Positions 1 through 6,742 are shown, numbered from the stretch's first letter. The stretch: 8,156 nucleotides of DNA from JAGVVZ01 sp964372465 (GCA_964372465.1 CAYJRA010000025.1:1-8156); one strand, 5' to 3'. Translations and numbers: made by a program. The notes: a model not told the origin generated them from the letters alone.

Positions 1-344
1 CCCTTTCGAGAACTCGTCGCAAGAGTTGACCAGCCAAATAGCGAATCTTCTATCTCGTTTGCTATTTCACCCCAAGTTGGGTTGCTTATTTTATCAGAAA
101 CGTAAAGGCATAAATAAACAATTCGCGTAACTATATCAAAACGTGGATTGTTTTTTCCCGGCAAATAAATTCTACCGATTCTAGATTCAAGCTCATCAAA
201 AATATAAACACATCTATCTTCAGAGTCAATTACGGTCGAAATACCATAATTCCACAATACATCCCTGGCTGCCTTATATACTTCTTCTAATTTTCTAGGT
301 TGAAAGTGGAGTGAATAATTCTGCTTGCATTCGTCATTTGTCAT
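1..344 (-). CDS. Hypothetical protein, 3' end off the window
   Basis: I do not recognise this protein. The reverse strand is open from the left edge back to position 425, where an in-frame TAG stops it. The first in-frame ATG is at 344, giving about 114 residues before the window ends, beginning MTNDECKQNYSLHF. The visible part is soluble-looking, mixed helix and strand, with two cysteines early and one in a hydrophobic segment (RIVYLCLYV), and no signal peptide. I chose 344 because a TATA-like TTTAAAGA is centred about 24 bases upstream, as in other leaderless genes here. However, the 25 residues before that ATG (including ILTADATGIDLKIVSLIGY) also read like coding sequence, so the true start could be a rare non-ATG codon, or the gene could be a 5'-truncated remnant. 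It lies downstream of the secreted adhesin on the same strand with a 67-base gap. That the frame is coding is fairly sure; its function is unknown. Confidence 0.6.
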   Translation of the reverse strand, partial: MTNDECKQNYSLHFQPRKLEEVYKAARDVLWNYGISTVIDSEDRCVYIFDELESRIGRIYLPGKNNPRFDIVTRIVYLCLYVSDKISNPTWGEIANEIEDSLFGWSTLATSSRK

Positions 345-364
345 ATATCCAATTAAAGAAACAA

Positions 365-372
365 TCTTTAAA
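365..372 (-). promoter_or_regulatory. TATA-like box for the left-edge gene
   Basis: The minus strand reads TTTAAAGA here, centred about 24 bases before the ATG at 344. That is the position expected of an archaeal TATA box serving a leaderless transcript. It lies in the 67-base gap after the adhesin stop. The match is weak, and it competes with the possibility that coding sequence extends through it. Confidence 0.3.
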
Positions 373-411
373 TCAATTCCTGTTGCATCGGCAGTAAGAA
401 TAATCCTTTCA

Positions 412-2544
412 TTAGCATCTGAAAGCTACGCTCTTTATTCTGCCCACTCTGTTGTAACCATCTGTTTCGTAAGCATTCACCACAGCCGTTAATGAATATC
501 CTTTCTTACAATCTCTTACGATATTGAGCGGTATCGTTTCCGTTTGCGTGCTTCCGTTTTCTATAAAAGTGCTTCCCTTATAATAAACTGTTCCATCTGG
601 CTCATGAATTACATTGACATAGACTACTATATCAGAACTGATCACATTCTTTTCTATTTCCAGATCACACCTGCTTTGAGTGCAGGAAATGCTTTTTATG
701 CTGAAATCTTTTTTCGATGGGGATGGAGCGGTTCCGAAAAGTGTGGTGGTTGTTGTACCGGGTGTCAAAGATGGATATACGACGTTGGATGATATTATCA
801 GTTCATCTATTACAGCATCAGCCTGATTCGTGCCGTCTATGCTAGATCCGATAAATATATCATTTCCAACCGAAGATGGCGTATTCACTGTTGAATCGTT
901 TGCAACCAAAGCATTGTCAACATACAGATTCATTTCGTTTGTTCTCCATGTGACGCGAACATCATGTAATTCATCCGTTCTCCAATAAGATATGTCAAAA
1001 CCGATCAGGTTGCTGACGCCGGAAGAATCCAGTATGTTGAACATCAATTTATTCAAAGAGTTCTTGTATACGGATATTCTATCGCTGTATGCAAAGCCGG
1101 TATCTATGAAATAGTGAGCAGCGCCATCATTGCCGTTCCAATACGGCTTAACCCAAAAATCAATGGTTCCTTTATTGGCCACAATGTTGCCTGATGAAGG
1201 ATAAGTCAATTTGTTTCCCAGCCTGACAGACACGCCGGCATTCTTCTTCCCCGAAGCAAAGCCGGCCGATGCTGCCTTTATTGAATCTATGAATATGTTT
1301 CCTGGATTGATTGCTCCTTCAAAATCTATCTTCAACTGTGTTATCGTGCCATCGTTATTAACCCACTCAGGATCTGTCATGTCAAACGACAGTTGCTGAT
1401 ATTCGGTGCTTGGCTTTACAGAGAATAATTGCGAACATTTGTCATCAAACTCCGTGCAGTCACTTCCGTCTCTATAATATATCTTTATTGCATTCGGGCC
1501 GTTAACATATCCCTTGTATTTCATTGAAATGACATTAAGCGATTCATCGAAAGAAACCGCTTTAAAAATACTGGGATCGAATACAGATACTAACTCACCT
1601 TGATACTGACTATTGGCAGCACTTCCAACCATCATGTTTTCCTGCCATTTTTCTGTGTTGTCATCAAAATCATCAATAACAGCTATTTGAGTTGAAGTTT
1701 CTCCTCCGTCGCAGGTAAAATTGTTATCAAAATGACAAACCAACTGGTCTGCGGCTTTCAGGGTGGTCGTAGTTCCGCCGATAATAGTTGACGTAGTTGA
1801 TCCAACAACAGTGGTTGTTGTAGCACCCCCCACGGCTGTAACCAAAATTATTTTTTCTGCGATATTGTTTTTCATATCCTGCGGATCAACGCAAACCACC
1901 ATTGCCTTTATTATGCCGTCAGTTTTTGTCGGCCTGATCTCAATTTCCTTGGGCGGGATTTCTTTTATTTGATCGGTTGTGGTTGTATCCAATGGTGTCT
2001 TCTCTTTATTTAAAAGGAACCAGATGCCCTTGTTGCATTTGTCAACAGAACATTTGACTACTTCGTTAACCCTCACCGCTTCTTTATCACACTTAATAGT
2101 AAAATCAGCTCCTGGAACGGTGGTTGTTGTTGTATTTGTCGAATTATCTGAAGACTTAATCTCATAAGATTTACTAGCGGAACATGTGTTTCCACTTTGT
2201 GGATCGTTTATATCTCCAGTGAAAGTAGCAGAATATGTGCCGGGATTGGCTGATGTGGCTGTATATGTCCATGTCCACGAAGAACCTTCTTTCCCGACAG
2301 TTACTCCGGTTAATCCAGTGACGCTGTTGCCGCCTGGATTTAATGCAACATATGCATAAGCATAATCGGATTTCGCCTTGAATGTAACTTGGCTCCCTTT
2401 AGTAACCGGGTTGGGTGTCGCATCTAAGGTGAGTGGTAGTGGGCACGATGTTTGTGCTGATGTGTTTTCAAAATAAAATAATGAAACTATAAACAAAGAA
2501 AGAATCAATATTGGAATAAACGGTTTCATAATAATTTTTTTCAT
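412..2544 (-). CDS. Large secreted multidomain surface protein with Ig-like domains and a LamG lectin-like domain
   Basis: This is a 710-residue exported protein, probably a surface adhesin or glycan-binding protein. The start is the ATG at 2544, which gives a good signal peptide (MKKIIMKPFIPIL, hydrophobic core to about 26, cleavage near 31 after SAQ). An in-frame TTG at 2574 would only add ten polar residues. Domains in order (approximate residues): Ig/PKD-like 32-130; Thr linker 131-145; a second Ig-like domain with paired Cys 146-240; Thr-rich linker 241-266; LamG/concanavalin-A-like jelly roll 268-591, with GTIDFWVKPYWNGNDG near 459, a VRVTWRTNEMNLYVDN strand pair and IDELIISS at its end; Thr linker 592-606; and a C-terminal beta domain 607-710 with four Cys, one being the last residue. 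Residues 289-427 look like a separate carbohydrate-binding-like module inside the LamG domain. LamG-type folds often bind glycans; the ligand here is unknown. There is no C-terminal membrane segment or sorting signal, so how it stays on the cell is unclear. It is divergent from the Cys-rich secreted gene. Confidence 0.88.
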   Translation of the reverse strand: MKKIIMKPFIPILILSLFIVSLFYFENTSAQTSCPLPLTLDATPNPVTKGSQVTFKAKSDYAYAYVALNPGGNSVTGLTGVTVGKEGSSWTWTYTATSANPGTYSATFTGDINDPQSGNTCSASKSYEIKSSDNSTNTTTTTVPGADFTIKCDKEAVRVNEVVKCSVDKCNKGIWFLLNKEKTPLDTTTTDQIKEIPPKEIEIRPTKTDGIIKAMVVCVDPQDMKNNIAEKIILVTAVGGATTTTVVGSTTSTIIGGTTTTLKAADQLVCHFDNNFTCDGGETSTQIAVIDDFDDNTEKWQENMMVGSAANSQYQGELVSVFDPSIFKAVSFDESLNVISMKYKGYVNGPNAIKIYYRDGSDCTEFDDKCSQLFSVKPSTEYQQLSFDMTDPEWVNNDGTITQLKIDFEGAINPGNIFIDSIKAASAGFASGKKNAGVSVRLGNKLTYPSSGNIVANKGTIDFWVKPYWNGNDGAAHYFIDTGFAYSDRISVYKNSLNKLMFNILDSSGVSNLIGFDISYWRTDELHDVRVTWRTNEMNLYVDNALVANDSTVNTPSSVGNDIFIGSSIDGTNQADAVIDELIISSNVVYPSLTPGTTTTTLFGTAPSPSKKDFSIKSISCTQSRCDLEIEKNVISSDIVVYVNVIHEPDGTVYYKGSTFIENGSTQTETIPLNIVRDCKKGYSLTAVVNAYETDGYNRVGRIKSVAFRC

Positions 2545-2630
2545 TTCTTTATTATTAAGGATTATGATCAACAAAACTCAATTTGCACAAAATGTAAATT
2601 AGAAATTCTAGATATAACTGATAAAATAAT

Positions 2631-2638
2631 TATATTAT
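2631..2638 (+). promoter_or_regulatory. TATA-like box for the Cys-rich secreted gene
   Basis: TATATTAT is centred about 22-23 bases before the ATG at 2657, fitting a leaderless archaeal promoter. No Shine-Dalgarno sequence precedes that ATG. The 112-base region 2545-2656 is very AT-rich and must also hold the minus-strand adhesin promoter. A TTATATCT on the minus strand at 2617-2610 is a candidate, but it lies about 70 bases from that gene's ATG, so its assignment is uncertain. Confidence 0.4.
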
Positions 2639-2656
2639 GCTGGATAAATATCATTT

Positions 2657-5122
2657 ATGAAATCATTCATTAAATTCGCTGTTCTATTTATTATATTGGG
2701 AGTGTTCCTTTCTCCCCAGAATGCAAACGCAGCAGAATGGTGCAAATCCGGCTGGTACTGCTATTACGGATGCAATGCAGATGGCACATGCAGATCGAAA
2801 TTATCATTGTTGGCAGCAGCCGATGGCGGTATACAATGCGGTGGGTGGAGTGGATGTTTAGAGCCATGTGGGGGCAAAGAATACCAAAGCTGTTGGACTG
2901 ATTATGATTCTTGGACAAACGAAAGAGACTGTCAACCCTGTGAACCCACAAACTGGTGCGGAGATGGAAGTTGCAACGGAAATGAAAACTGTGGAAGTTG
3001 CTCTCAAGATTGTGGAGAATGTCGACCTCCGCCAGGCGAAGAATATTGTGGTGATGGGTATTGCAACAGATATGATGATTGTCATAACTGTCCCCAAGAT
3101 TGTGGAACATGCCCTGAAGTAAATTATTGTGGAAACGGGTATTGTGAAGGCTACAGAGGTGAAGATTGCTCAAGCTGTGAAATAGATTGTGGATCATGCA
3201 ACTGGTGCGGAGATGGAAGATGTGATGGTAGCGAATCATGCTATAATTGTGTTGATGATTGTGGGAGATGTCAACCACAATCATACTGCGATGACAATAC
3301 CAGAACAGAATGCATTAATCAGGGATGCGATTGCAAAGAGACGATTTATGGTGGAGAATGCACTAATTGCAGAACAACTACTACATATGAAGTGACTACA
3401 ACAACATATCCTAGTGGAAGTTATTATTGTAGAGATGGGACGTATTGCCCATACGGATGTGCTCCCAATGGATGGGACTGCAATCCAGCACCTGAAGTGA
3501 CTACCACTTATTGTCCGGTGACACCAAATGAAATTTGTAGTTGTAGCACTGGGTTCATAGGAAAAACAGACTGTCAAGGCAATTGTATTGATTGCCAACC
3601 GTATCAAGAGCAGCCTGCCGGAACATGCTCTGAAAAATTTGATCAAGTATGCCCGTGCTCTAATGGAGCTACGGGATATTATGACTGTTATGGCAACTGC
3701 GGATGCCCCGAATTCAGCACGTGGTGTGGCAAGTATGGATGGTATTGTCCTGACGGATGCGATCCAATAACAGATACATGCAAAAGTTCTAAACAAACTC
3801 AAACCACCGGAAATTATTGTGACGGTATATGGTGTGAGAATGGATGCAGTGAGAATGGATATGATTGCAAAGAATCTGCTACGGCAACTACTGTACAAAC
3901 TGGAAGCTATTGTAGATACGGAATGTATTGTCAGTACGGATGCAACGAGGAAGGCTACTGTAATAATGCACCTGCAACATCTCTACCTGTGACTATAAAA
4001 CCAAGCTCTACTTCACCAGTAATACAGTCATCAATACCAACTGAAGGAACAGTGCCATTCGATACTAGTCAAATGGTATTAAACAGGGAGAAGTTAAATA
4101 CATGGTGTACTGCCAATCCAGACGCCTGTAAAAAATTAAAAGAAGATATTGATAAGCAAACAGTTGCTACAGGCACTGTTGCTACACTCATAGCTGCCGG
4201 TGTTATAACTGCTCCTGCATGGGGACCTACGGTAGGAGCAACGGCATTCACTACTTATAATGCAGCCTTAGGTTCTGCACAATTTGCTCAAGTAATGCAA
4301 GTTTTGAGTTTGACAACAACTGCTTATACTGCTTGGGAATGTTCAAACGGCAATCGAGCAGCTTGTGAGGCTGGGTTTGCAATAGGATCAACATATTTGG
4401 GGAATTTGGGTGTAATGAGATTAAATAACAAAAATATTTACCCAAATATTGAGAGAGTAGATGACGAGGATGGGATGCTAGCATTGGCTTTGGGTATTCC
4501 ACGTTCTTCTGTACCGCCTAGGATTAATACAGCTAACATGCCTACGCCAAAAGTTGGTTTTAGTCCGCCAAATATGAAGACACCGAATACCATAACTGGA
4601 GAATTTAAAGTTATTCGACCTATAGATGATCCAAATGCTCCTTCAATAACTACTAGATTAATACCGATTGGTACTGAAAGAACTCCCAGGAAAATACCCA
4701 CAGAACTAACAGACGAACAATTATTTTTCTTATTAGAAGATACCATGACTAGCAAACCACTTTCTGTCCAAAGAGGTCCTTTAAAAGTTAATCCTGATTT
4801 AATCACTAGTCCCTATATAAATCCGAGAATGTGGGATGTTATTAACAAACCACCAAGAAGGGAAATAATTGATACGATGTTAACAGATATTATGGAAAGA
4901 TATAAAATTCCTATAAACGATCCAATATTAAGAGCACCCTCTAGTGTATGGCAAAATCCTGATTTTAGAATCAAAGCTATTCAAAGTTTAAATATTGAAG
5001 CACTAGAGAAAAGGACTTATGTCAATGTTGTTGATAGAACTCAATTAAGTAAAACATTAGGATTAGATGTATCCAGTATGTCAGAAGAAGATCTTGATAA
5101 AATTCTTCTAGGAATAAAGTAA
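2657..5122 (+). CDS. Secreted Cys-repeat protein with a long Cys-free C-terminal region, possible toxin-like effector
   Basis: This is an 821-residue exported protein. Residues 1-25 are a clear signal peptide (MKSFIKFAVLFIILGVF, cut after ANA). Residues 26-440 hold 68 Cys in disulfide-type modules. Five 4-Cys units of the form C-x(4-6)-C-x3-C-x(5-6)-C start at 29, 258, 357, 388 and 419. Four tandem 6-Cys CGDG/CGNG units span 101-205, a further 6-Cys unit spans 211-238, and two units with CSCSTG/CPCSNG and DCxGNC motifs span 286-350. Short Thr tracts (TTTTYEVTTTT) separate some of them. After a Ser/Thr/Pro linker (440-475), residues 480-590 are hydrophobic helices with two Cys pairs (484/491 and 562/570). 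The last 230 residues have no Cys, are polar with many Pro-Arg pairs, and match no family I know. The layout of surface stalk, hydrophobic helices and variable C-terminal domain resembles polymorphic toxins, but that is inference; it could simply be an adhesin. No obvious immunity gene follows. The SIMPL-domain gene lies 61 bases downstream. Confidence 0.85.
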   Translation: MKSFIKFAVLFIILGVFLSPQNANAAEWCKSGWYCYYGCNADGTCRSKLSLLAAADGGIQCGGWSGCLEPCGGKEYQSCWTDYDSWTNERDCQPCEPTNWCGDGSCNGNENCGSCSQDCGECRPPPGEEYCGDGYCNRYDDCHNCPQDCGTCPEVNYCGNGYCEGYRGEDCSSCEIDCGSCNWCGDGRCDGSESCYNCVDDCGRCQPQSYCDDNTRTECINQGCDCKETIYGGECTNCRTTTTYEVTTTTYPSGSYYCRDGTYCPYGCAPNGWDCNPAPEVTTTYCPVTPNEICSCSTGFIGKTDCQGNCIDCQPYQEQPAGTCSEKFDQVCPCSNGATGYYDCYGNCGCPEFSTWCGKYGWYCPDGCDPITDTCKSSKQTQTTGNYCDGIWCENGCSENGYDCKESATATTVQTGSYCRYGMYCQYGCNEEGYCNNAPATSLPVTIKPSSTSPVIQSSIPTEGTVPFDTSQMVLNREKLNTWCTANPDACKKLKEDIDKQTVATGTVATLIAAGVITAPAWGPTVGATAFTTYNAALGSAQFAQVMQVLSLTTTAYTAWECSNGNRAACEAGFAIGSTYLGNLGVMRLNNKNIYPNIERVDDEDGMLALALGIPRSSVPPRINTANMPTPKVGFSPPNMKTPNTITGEFKVIRPIDDPNAPSITTRLIPIGTERTPRKIPTELTDEQLFFLLEDTMTSKPLSVQRGPLKVNPDLITSPYINPRMWDVINKPPRREIIDTMLTDIMERYKIPINDPILRAPSSVWQNPDFRIKAIQSLNIEALEKRTYVNVVDRTQLSKTLGLDVSSMSEEDLDKILLGIK
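2957..3271 (+). repeat. Four tandem 6-Cys CGDG/CGNG repeats
   Basis: Four repeats are encoded at residues 101-122, 131-152, 158-181 and 184-205. Each has six cysteines spaced C-x4-C-x5-C-x2-C-x3-C-x2-C; the third has x7 in place of x5. Each starts CGDG or CGNG and ends DCGxC. At the DNA level, 20 identical bases recur at 2951-2970 and 3200-3219, straddling the starts of units 1 and 4. The DCG parts of units 1 and 2 are also nearly identical. This points to expansion by duplication of the unit. Such Cys-rich units occur in exported archaeal and bacterial proteins and are probably disulfide-bonded. Confidence 0.85.
3512..3706 (+). repeat. Two copies of a second 6-Cys module
   Basis: Residues 286-313 and 324-350 share the spacing C-x7-C-x-C-x9-C-x3-C-x(1-2)-C, with matching CSCSTG/CPCSNG and DCQGNC/DCYGNC motifs. 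They are distinct in spacing from the upstream CGDG units. They sit between the second and third of the 4-Cys modules, so the three repeat families are interleaved. Confidence 0.75.
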
Positions 5123-5183
5123 TCATAGCTTCCCCATAAAAAATATTAACTCGAAAAGAAAATATTATAATAAAAGTGGAAAA

Positions 5184-5870
5184 ATGCAAGACGACATCCT
5201 AAAAATTATTGGAATCATTTTCGGAGTATTGTTAATATTTGCTTCACTTCTATTCATCAAAGCAAATTATCTTGATCAGCCAACTTTAATCACTGTTGTT
5301 GGTGAAGGAAAAATAGATATCAAACCCCAAATGGTAATGTTCACTGCTAACTTGGTGAATAGCGCTAAGACATCTTCGGCAGCCGTTTCCAATAATACAA
5401 AATTAGTTAGCTATGTTATTTCTCTTGTTAAGAGTTTAGGAGTTGAGGATAAAGATATCATAGTGTCGTATGTTCAGATAGTCCCAACCACTAACATTCT
5501 GGGGCAGACGGAATATCAGGCAGTCAATACAATTGACATAACGCTGAAAGATCTTTCCCGATTTGATAGTTTAGTCCAGAGTCTTTATAACACAGGCACT
5601 TACAGCATTACAAATATCGTATTCACCACAGAAAACTCAAGGGATGTGGAAAAACAGGCCGTTGCAAAAGCTGTTGATGATGCAAATTTAAGAGCAAATG
5701 AAATCGCAAAATCTTTAAACAAGAGTGTTGCCAGAATAGTTTCCTTAACGCCGGTTGAAATTGGTGCATCCGGGGCTACAGGCGGGAAGACATCTCAAGG
5801 CTCTGCAGGTCAATCTCCTTCACAGATTGAGATTGTCAGGCAGGCACAGGTTGTTTTTGAGTTGAGATAA
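5184..5870 (+). CDS. SIMPL-domain (DUF541) protein with N-terminal membrane anchor
   Basis: This is a 228-residue protein of the SIMPL/DUF541 family. The family is exported or periplasmic-facing and its molecular function is poorly defined; some members are linked to stress tolerance or surface assembly. Residues 6-27 form a hydrophobic anchor (IIGIIFGVLLIFASLLF), with the rest outside the cell. The family hallmarks are the first strand TLITVVGEGKIDIKPQ (34-49), the central pattern in which odd/even strands carry the VSYVQIVPTT and VNTIDITLKDL segments, the helix AVAKAVDDANLRANEIAKSL (159-178), and the final strand AQVVFELR. A Gly/Ser loop (193-213) precedes the last strand. The length is normal for the family. 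The gene follows the Cys-rich secreted gene by 61 bases. An AT-rich TATTATAA at 5163-5170 is rather close to the ATG for a TATA box, so the gene may be co-transcribed with the upstream gene or have a poorly defined promoter. Confidence 0.9.
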   Translation: MQDDILKIIGIIFGVLLIFASLLFIKANYLDQPTLITVVGEGKIDIKPQMVMFTANLVNSAKTSSAAVSNNTKLVSYVISLVKSLGVEDKDIIVSYVQIVPTTNILGQTEYQAVNTIDITLKDLSRFDSLVQSLYNTGTYSITNIVFTTENSRDVEKQAVAKAVDDANLRANEIAKSLNKSVARIVSLTPVEIGASGATGGKTSQGSAGQSPSQIEIVRQAQVVFELR

Positions 5871-5893
5871 TACAATAAGTAGCAGACGAACAC

Positions 5894-5898
5894 TTTTT
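5894..5898 (+). terminator. Possible oligo-T terminator after the SIMPL gene
   Basis: Five T residues occur 24 bases after the SIMPL stop codon, with no clear hairpin. Archaeal RNA polymerase can stop at short T runs without a stem. A second T5 run lies at 5988-5992. Runs this short are common by chance. Confidence 0.2.
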
Positions 5899-5965
5899 AT
5901 TCATGGTTAACAAATAATGTGCTATCCCAATTAGTTGCAGTCGCATAATTAAAAGAGGTGACTGT

Positions 5966-6067
5966 ATGGATAGAGCAAACAAGATTGTTTTTATTATAGT
6001 TAAAATATTTCACTTATCAACTAGCCTGGCTTTTTTTATATTAAGATATCCGCTCTGCTCTTTCTGA
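5966..6067 (+). CDS. Possible 33-residue hydrophobic microprotein
   Basis: A short frame encodes MDRANKIVFIIVKIF followed by HLSTSLAFFILRYPLCSF. It is preceded by GAGGTGA at 5955-5961, an exact match to the archaeal Shine-Dalgarno consensus, with four bases before the ATG. This is the strongest ribosome-binding match I see in the window. The product would be a small hydrophobic, possibly membrane, peptide. Against it, the last 58 bases overlap the 3' end of the Dph6-like gene on the other strand, the C-terminal half may simply be the antisense of that gene, and short frames with a chance Shine-Dalgarno are not rare. I list it as a candidate only. Confidence 0.22.
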   Translation: MDRANKIVFIIVKIFHLSTSLAFFILRYPLCSF

Positions 6068-6687
6068 TTCCAAATTATTTCCGAACCCATTATCTCTATT
6101 CTTTTTTTGAAAATGGGTCCGTCAACAACCAAGCTCTCTCCCTCGCCACCTTCCAGAACCAAACTGATTTTGTACTTCTTATGAAGTTTAAGCATGTCGT
6201 CAATCGTCTTACCATCCAATTTTCTCCCGAGCCACGATTTATCGAAGCCTGCTGCAGCCACTGCAACTATCCTGACATCAAATCCCAAGGCAACAGTATC
6301 TCTCAGAAACTTTTCAGGATCGACGCCCCAGAATGGAGCTAAGCACTGCATATTCAATGCATCGCACACCTTAACAATTCTCTCTTTTTGGTAATTGCTT
6401 GCTATGCCGCCGCAGGCTATAGCATCTACCTTCAGTTTTGACAATGCATGTTCCATCTCTTCCACTTCCTTTTCCTTTATGCCAGAAGTTTTTTCTTTAA
6501 TCAACGGGATGCCTACAGCCTCAGCAGACAAGTCTGTAAGGTGTATGTTAGGAATATGAAACATATACGAATCTGCACGCTCAGAAACGAATGTGACCAG
6601 ATGTTTCACCTCGTATCCTTTCTCCAGGCACCACTGCAACGTTCTCGTGCTGTCCTTTCCGCCTGAAAACAATACTGCCACTTTCAT
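6010..6687 (-). CDS. dph6: Dph6-like ATP-binding PP-loop protein (putative diphthine--ammonia ligase)
   Basis: This is a 225-residue member of the ATP_bind_4/DUF71 family of N-type ATP pyrophosphatases. Dph6 converts diphthine to diphthamide on the conserved histidine of elongation factor 2, using ATP and ammonia, in the cytoplasm. The PP-loop SGGKDS is at residues 8-13. Other family marks are GGIASNYQKERIVKVC (93-108), APFWGVDPEKFLRD (117-130), AAAGFDKSWLGRKLD (144-158) and EGGEGESLVVDGP (179-191). The last corresponds to the usual family motif GEGGEYET-LV-DGP, with Gly where Tyr or Phe is usual. The length fits single-domain archaeal members. The family includes paralogues of uncertain role, so the exact reaction is inferred. 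The start is the ATG at 6687. A TATA-like TTTAAAAA lies at 6724-6717, and the gene is divergent from the 158-residue gene. Confidence 0.88.
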   Translation of the reverse strand: MKVAVLFSGGKDSTRTLQWCLEKGYEVKHLVTFVSERADSYMFHIPNIHLTDLSAEAVGIPLIKEKTSGIKEKEVEEMEHALSKLKVDAIACGGIASNYQKERIVKVCDALNMQCLAPFWGVDPEKFLRDTVALGFDVRIVAVAAAGFDKSWLGRKLDGKTIDDMLKLHKKYKISLVLEGGEGESLVVDGPIFKKRIEIMGSEIIWNQKEQSGYLNIKKARLVDK

Positions 6688-6716
6688 TTTCGCTCATATT
6701 ATACTTGAAAGTGGTG

Positions 6717-6724
6717 TTTTTAAA
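6717..6724 (-). promoter_or_regulatory. TATA-like box for the Dph6-like gene
   Basis: The minus strand reads TTTAAAAA, centred about 33 bases before the ATG at 6687. This would give a short leader of several bases. It lies in the 87-base divergent region 6688-6774. Confidence 0.35.
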
Positions 6725-6742
6725 TCTGACCCTAAACAGAAA

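Noticed and set aside
1741..1840. Low-complexity repeats and a six-C run in the adhesin as a phase-variation tract
   Set aside because: The repeats encode Thr-linkers with varied codons and the run is too short to be a likely slippage site.
2545..2574. TTG start at 2574 for the adhesin
   Set aside because: It adds ten residues of polar/hydrophobic sequence before a normal signal peptide that starts at the ATG at 2544.
2691..3898. Long open frames on the minus strand opposite the Cys-rich gene (about 197 and 205 residues)
   Set aside because: Their translations are low-complexity (His/Asn-rich or Ile/Ser/Thr-rich), with no signal or family features, and follow from the repeated Cys and Gly codons of the plus-strand gene.
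4438..4806. 122-residue open frame on the minus strand opposite the C-terminal part of the Cys-rich gene, considered as an antisense immunity gene
   Set aside because: It lies wholly inside the plus-strand gene and has no promoter, and its composition is what antisense of that gene would give.
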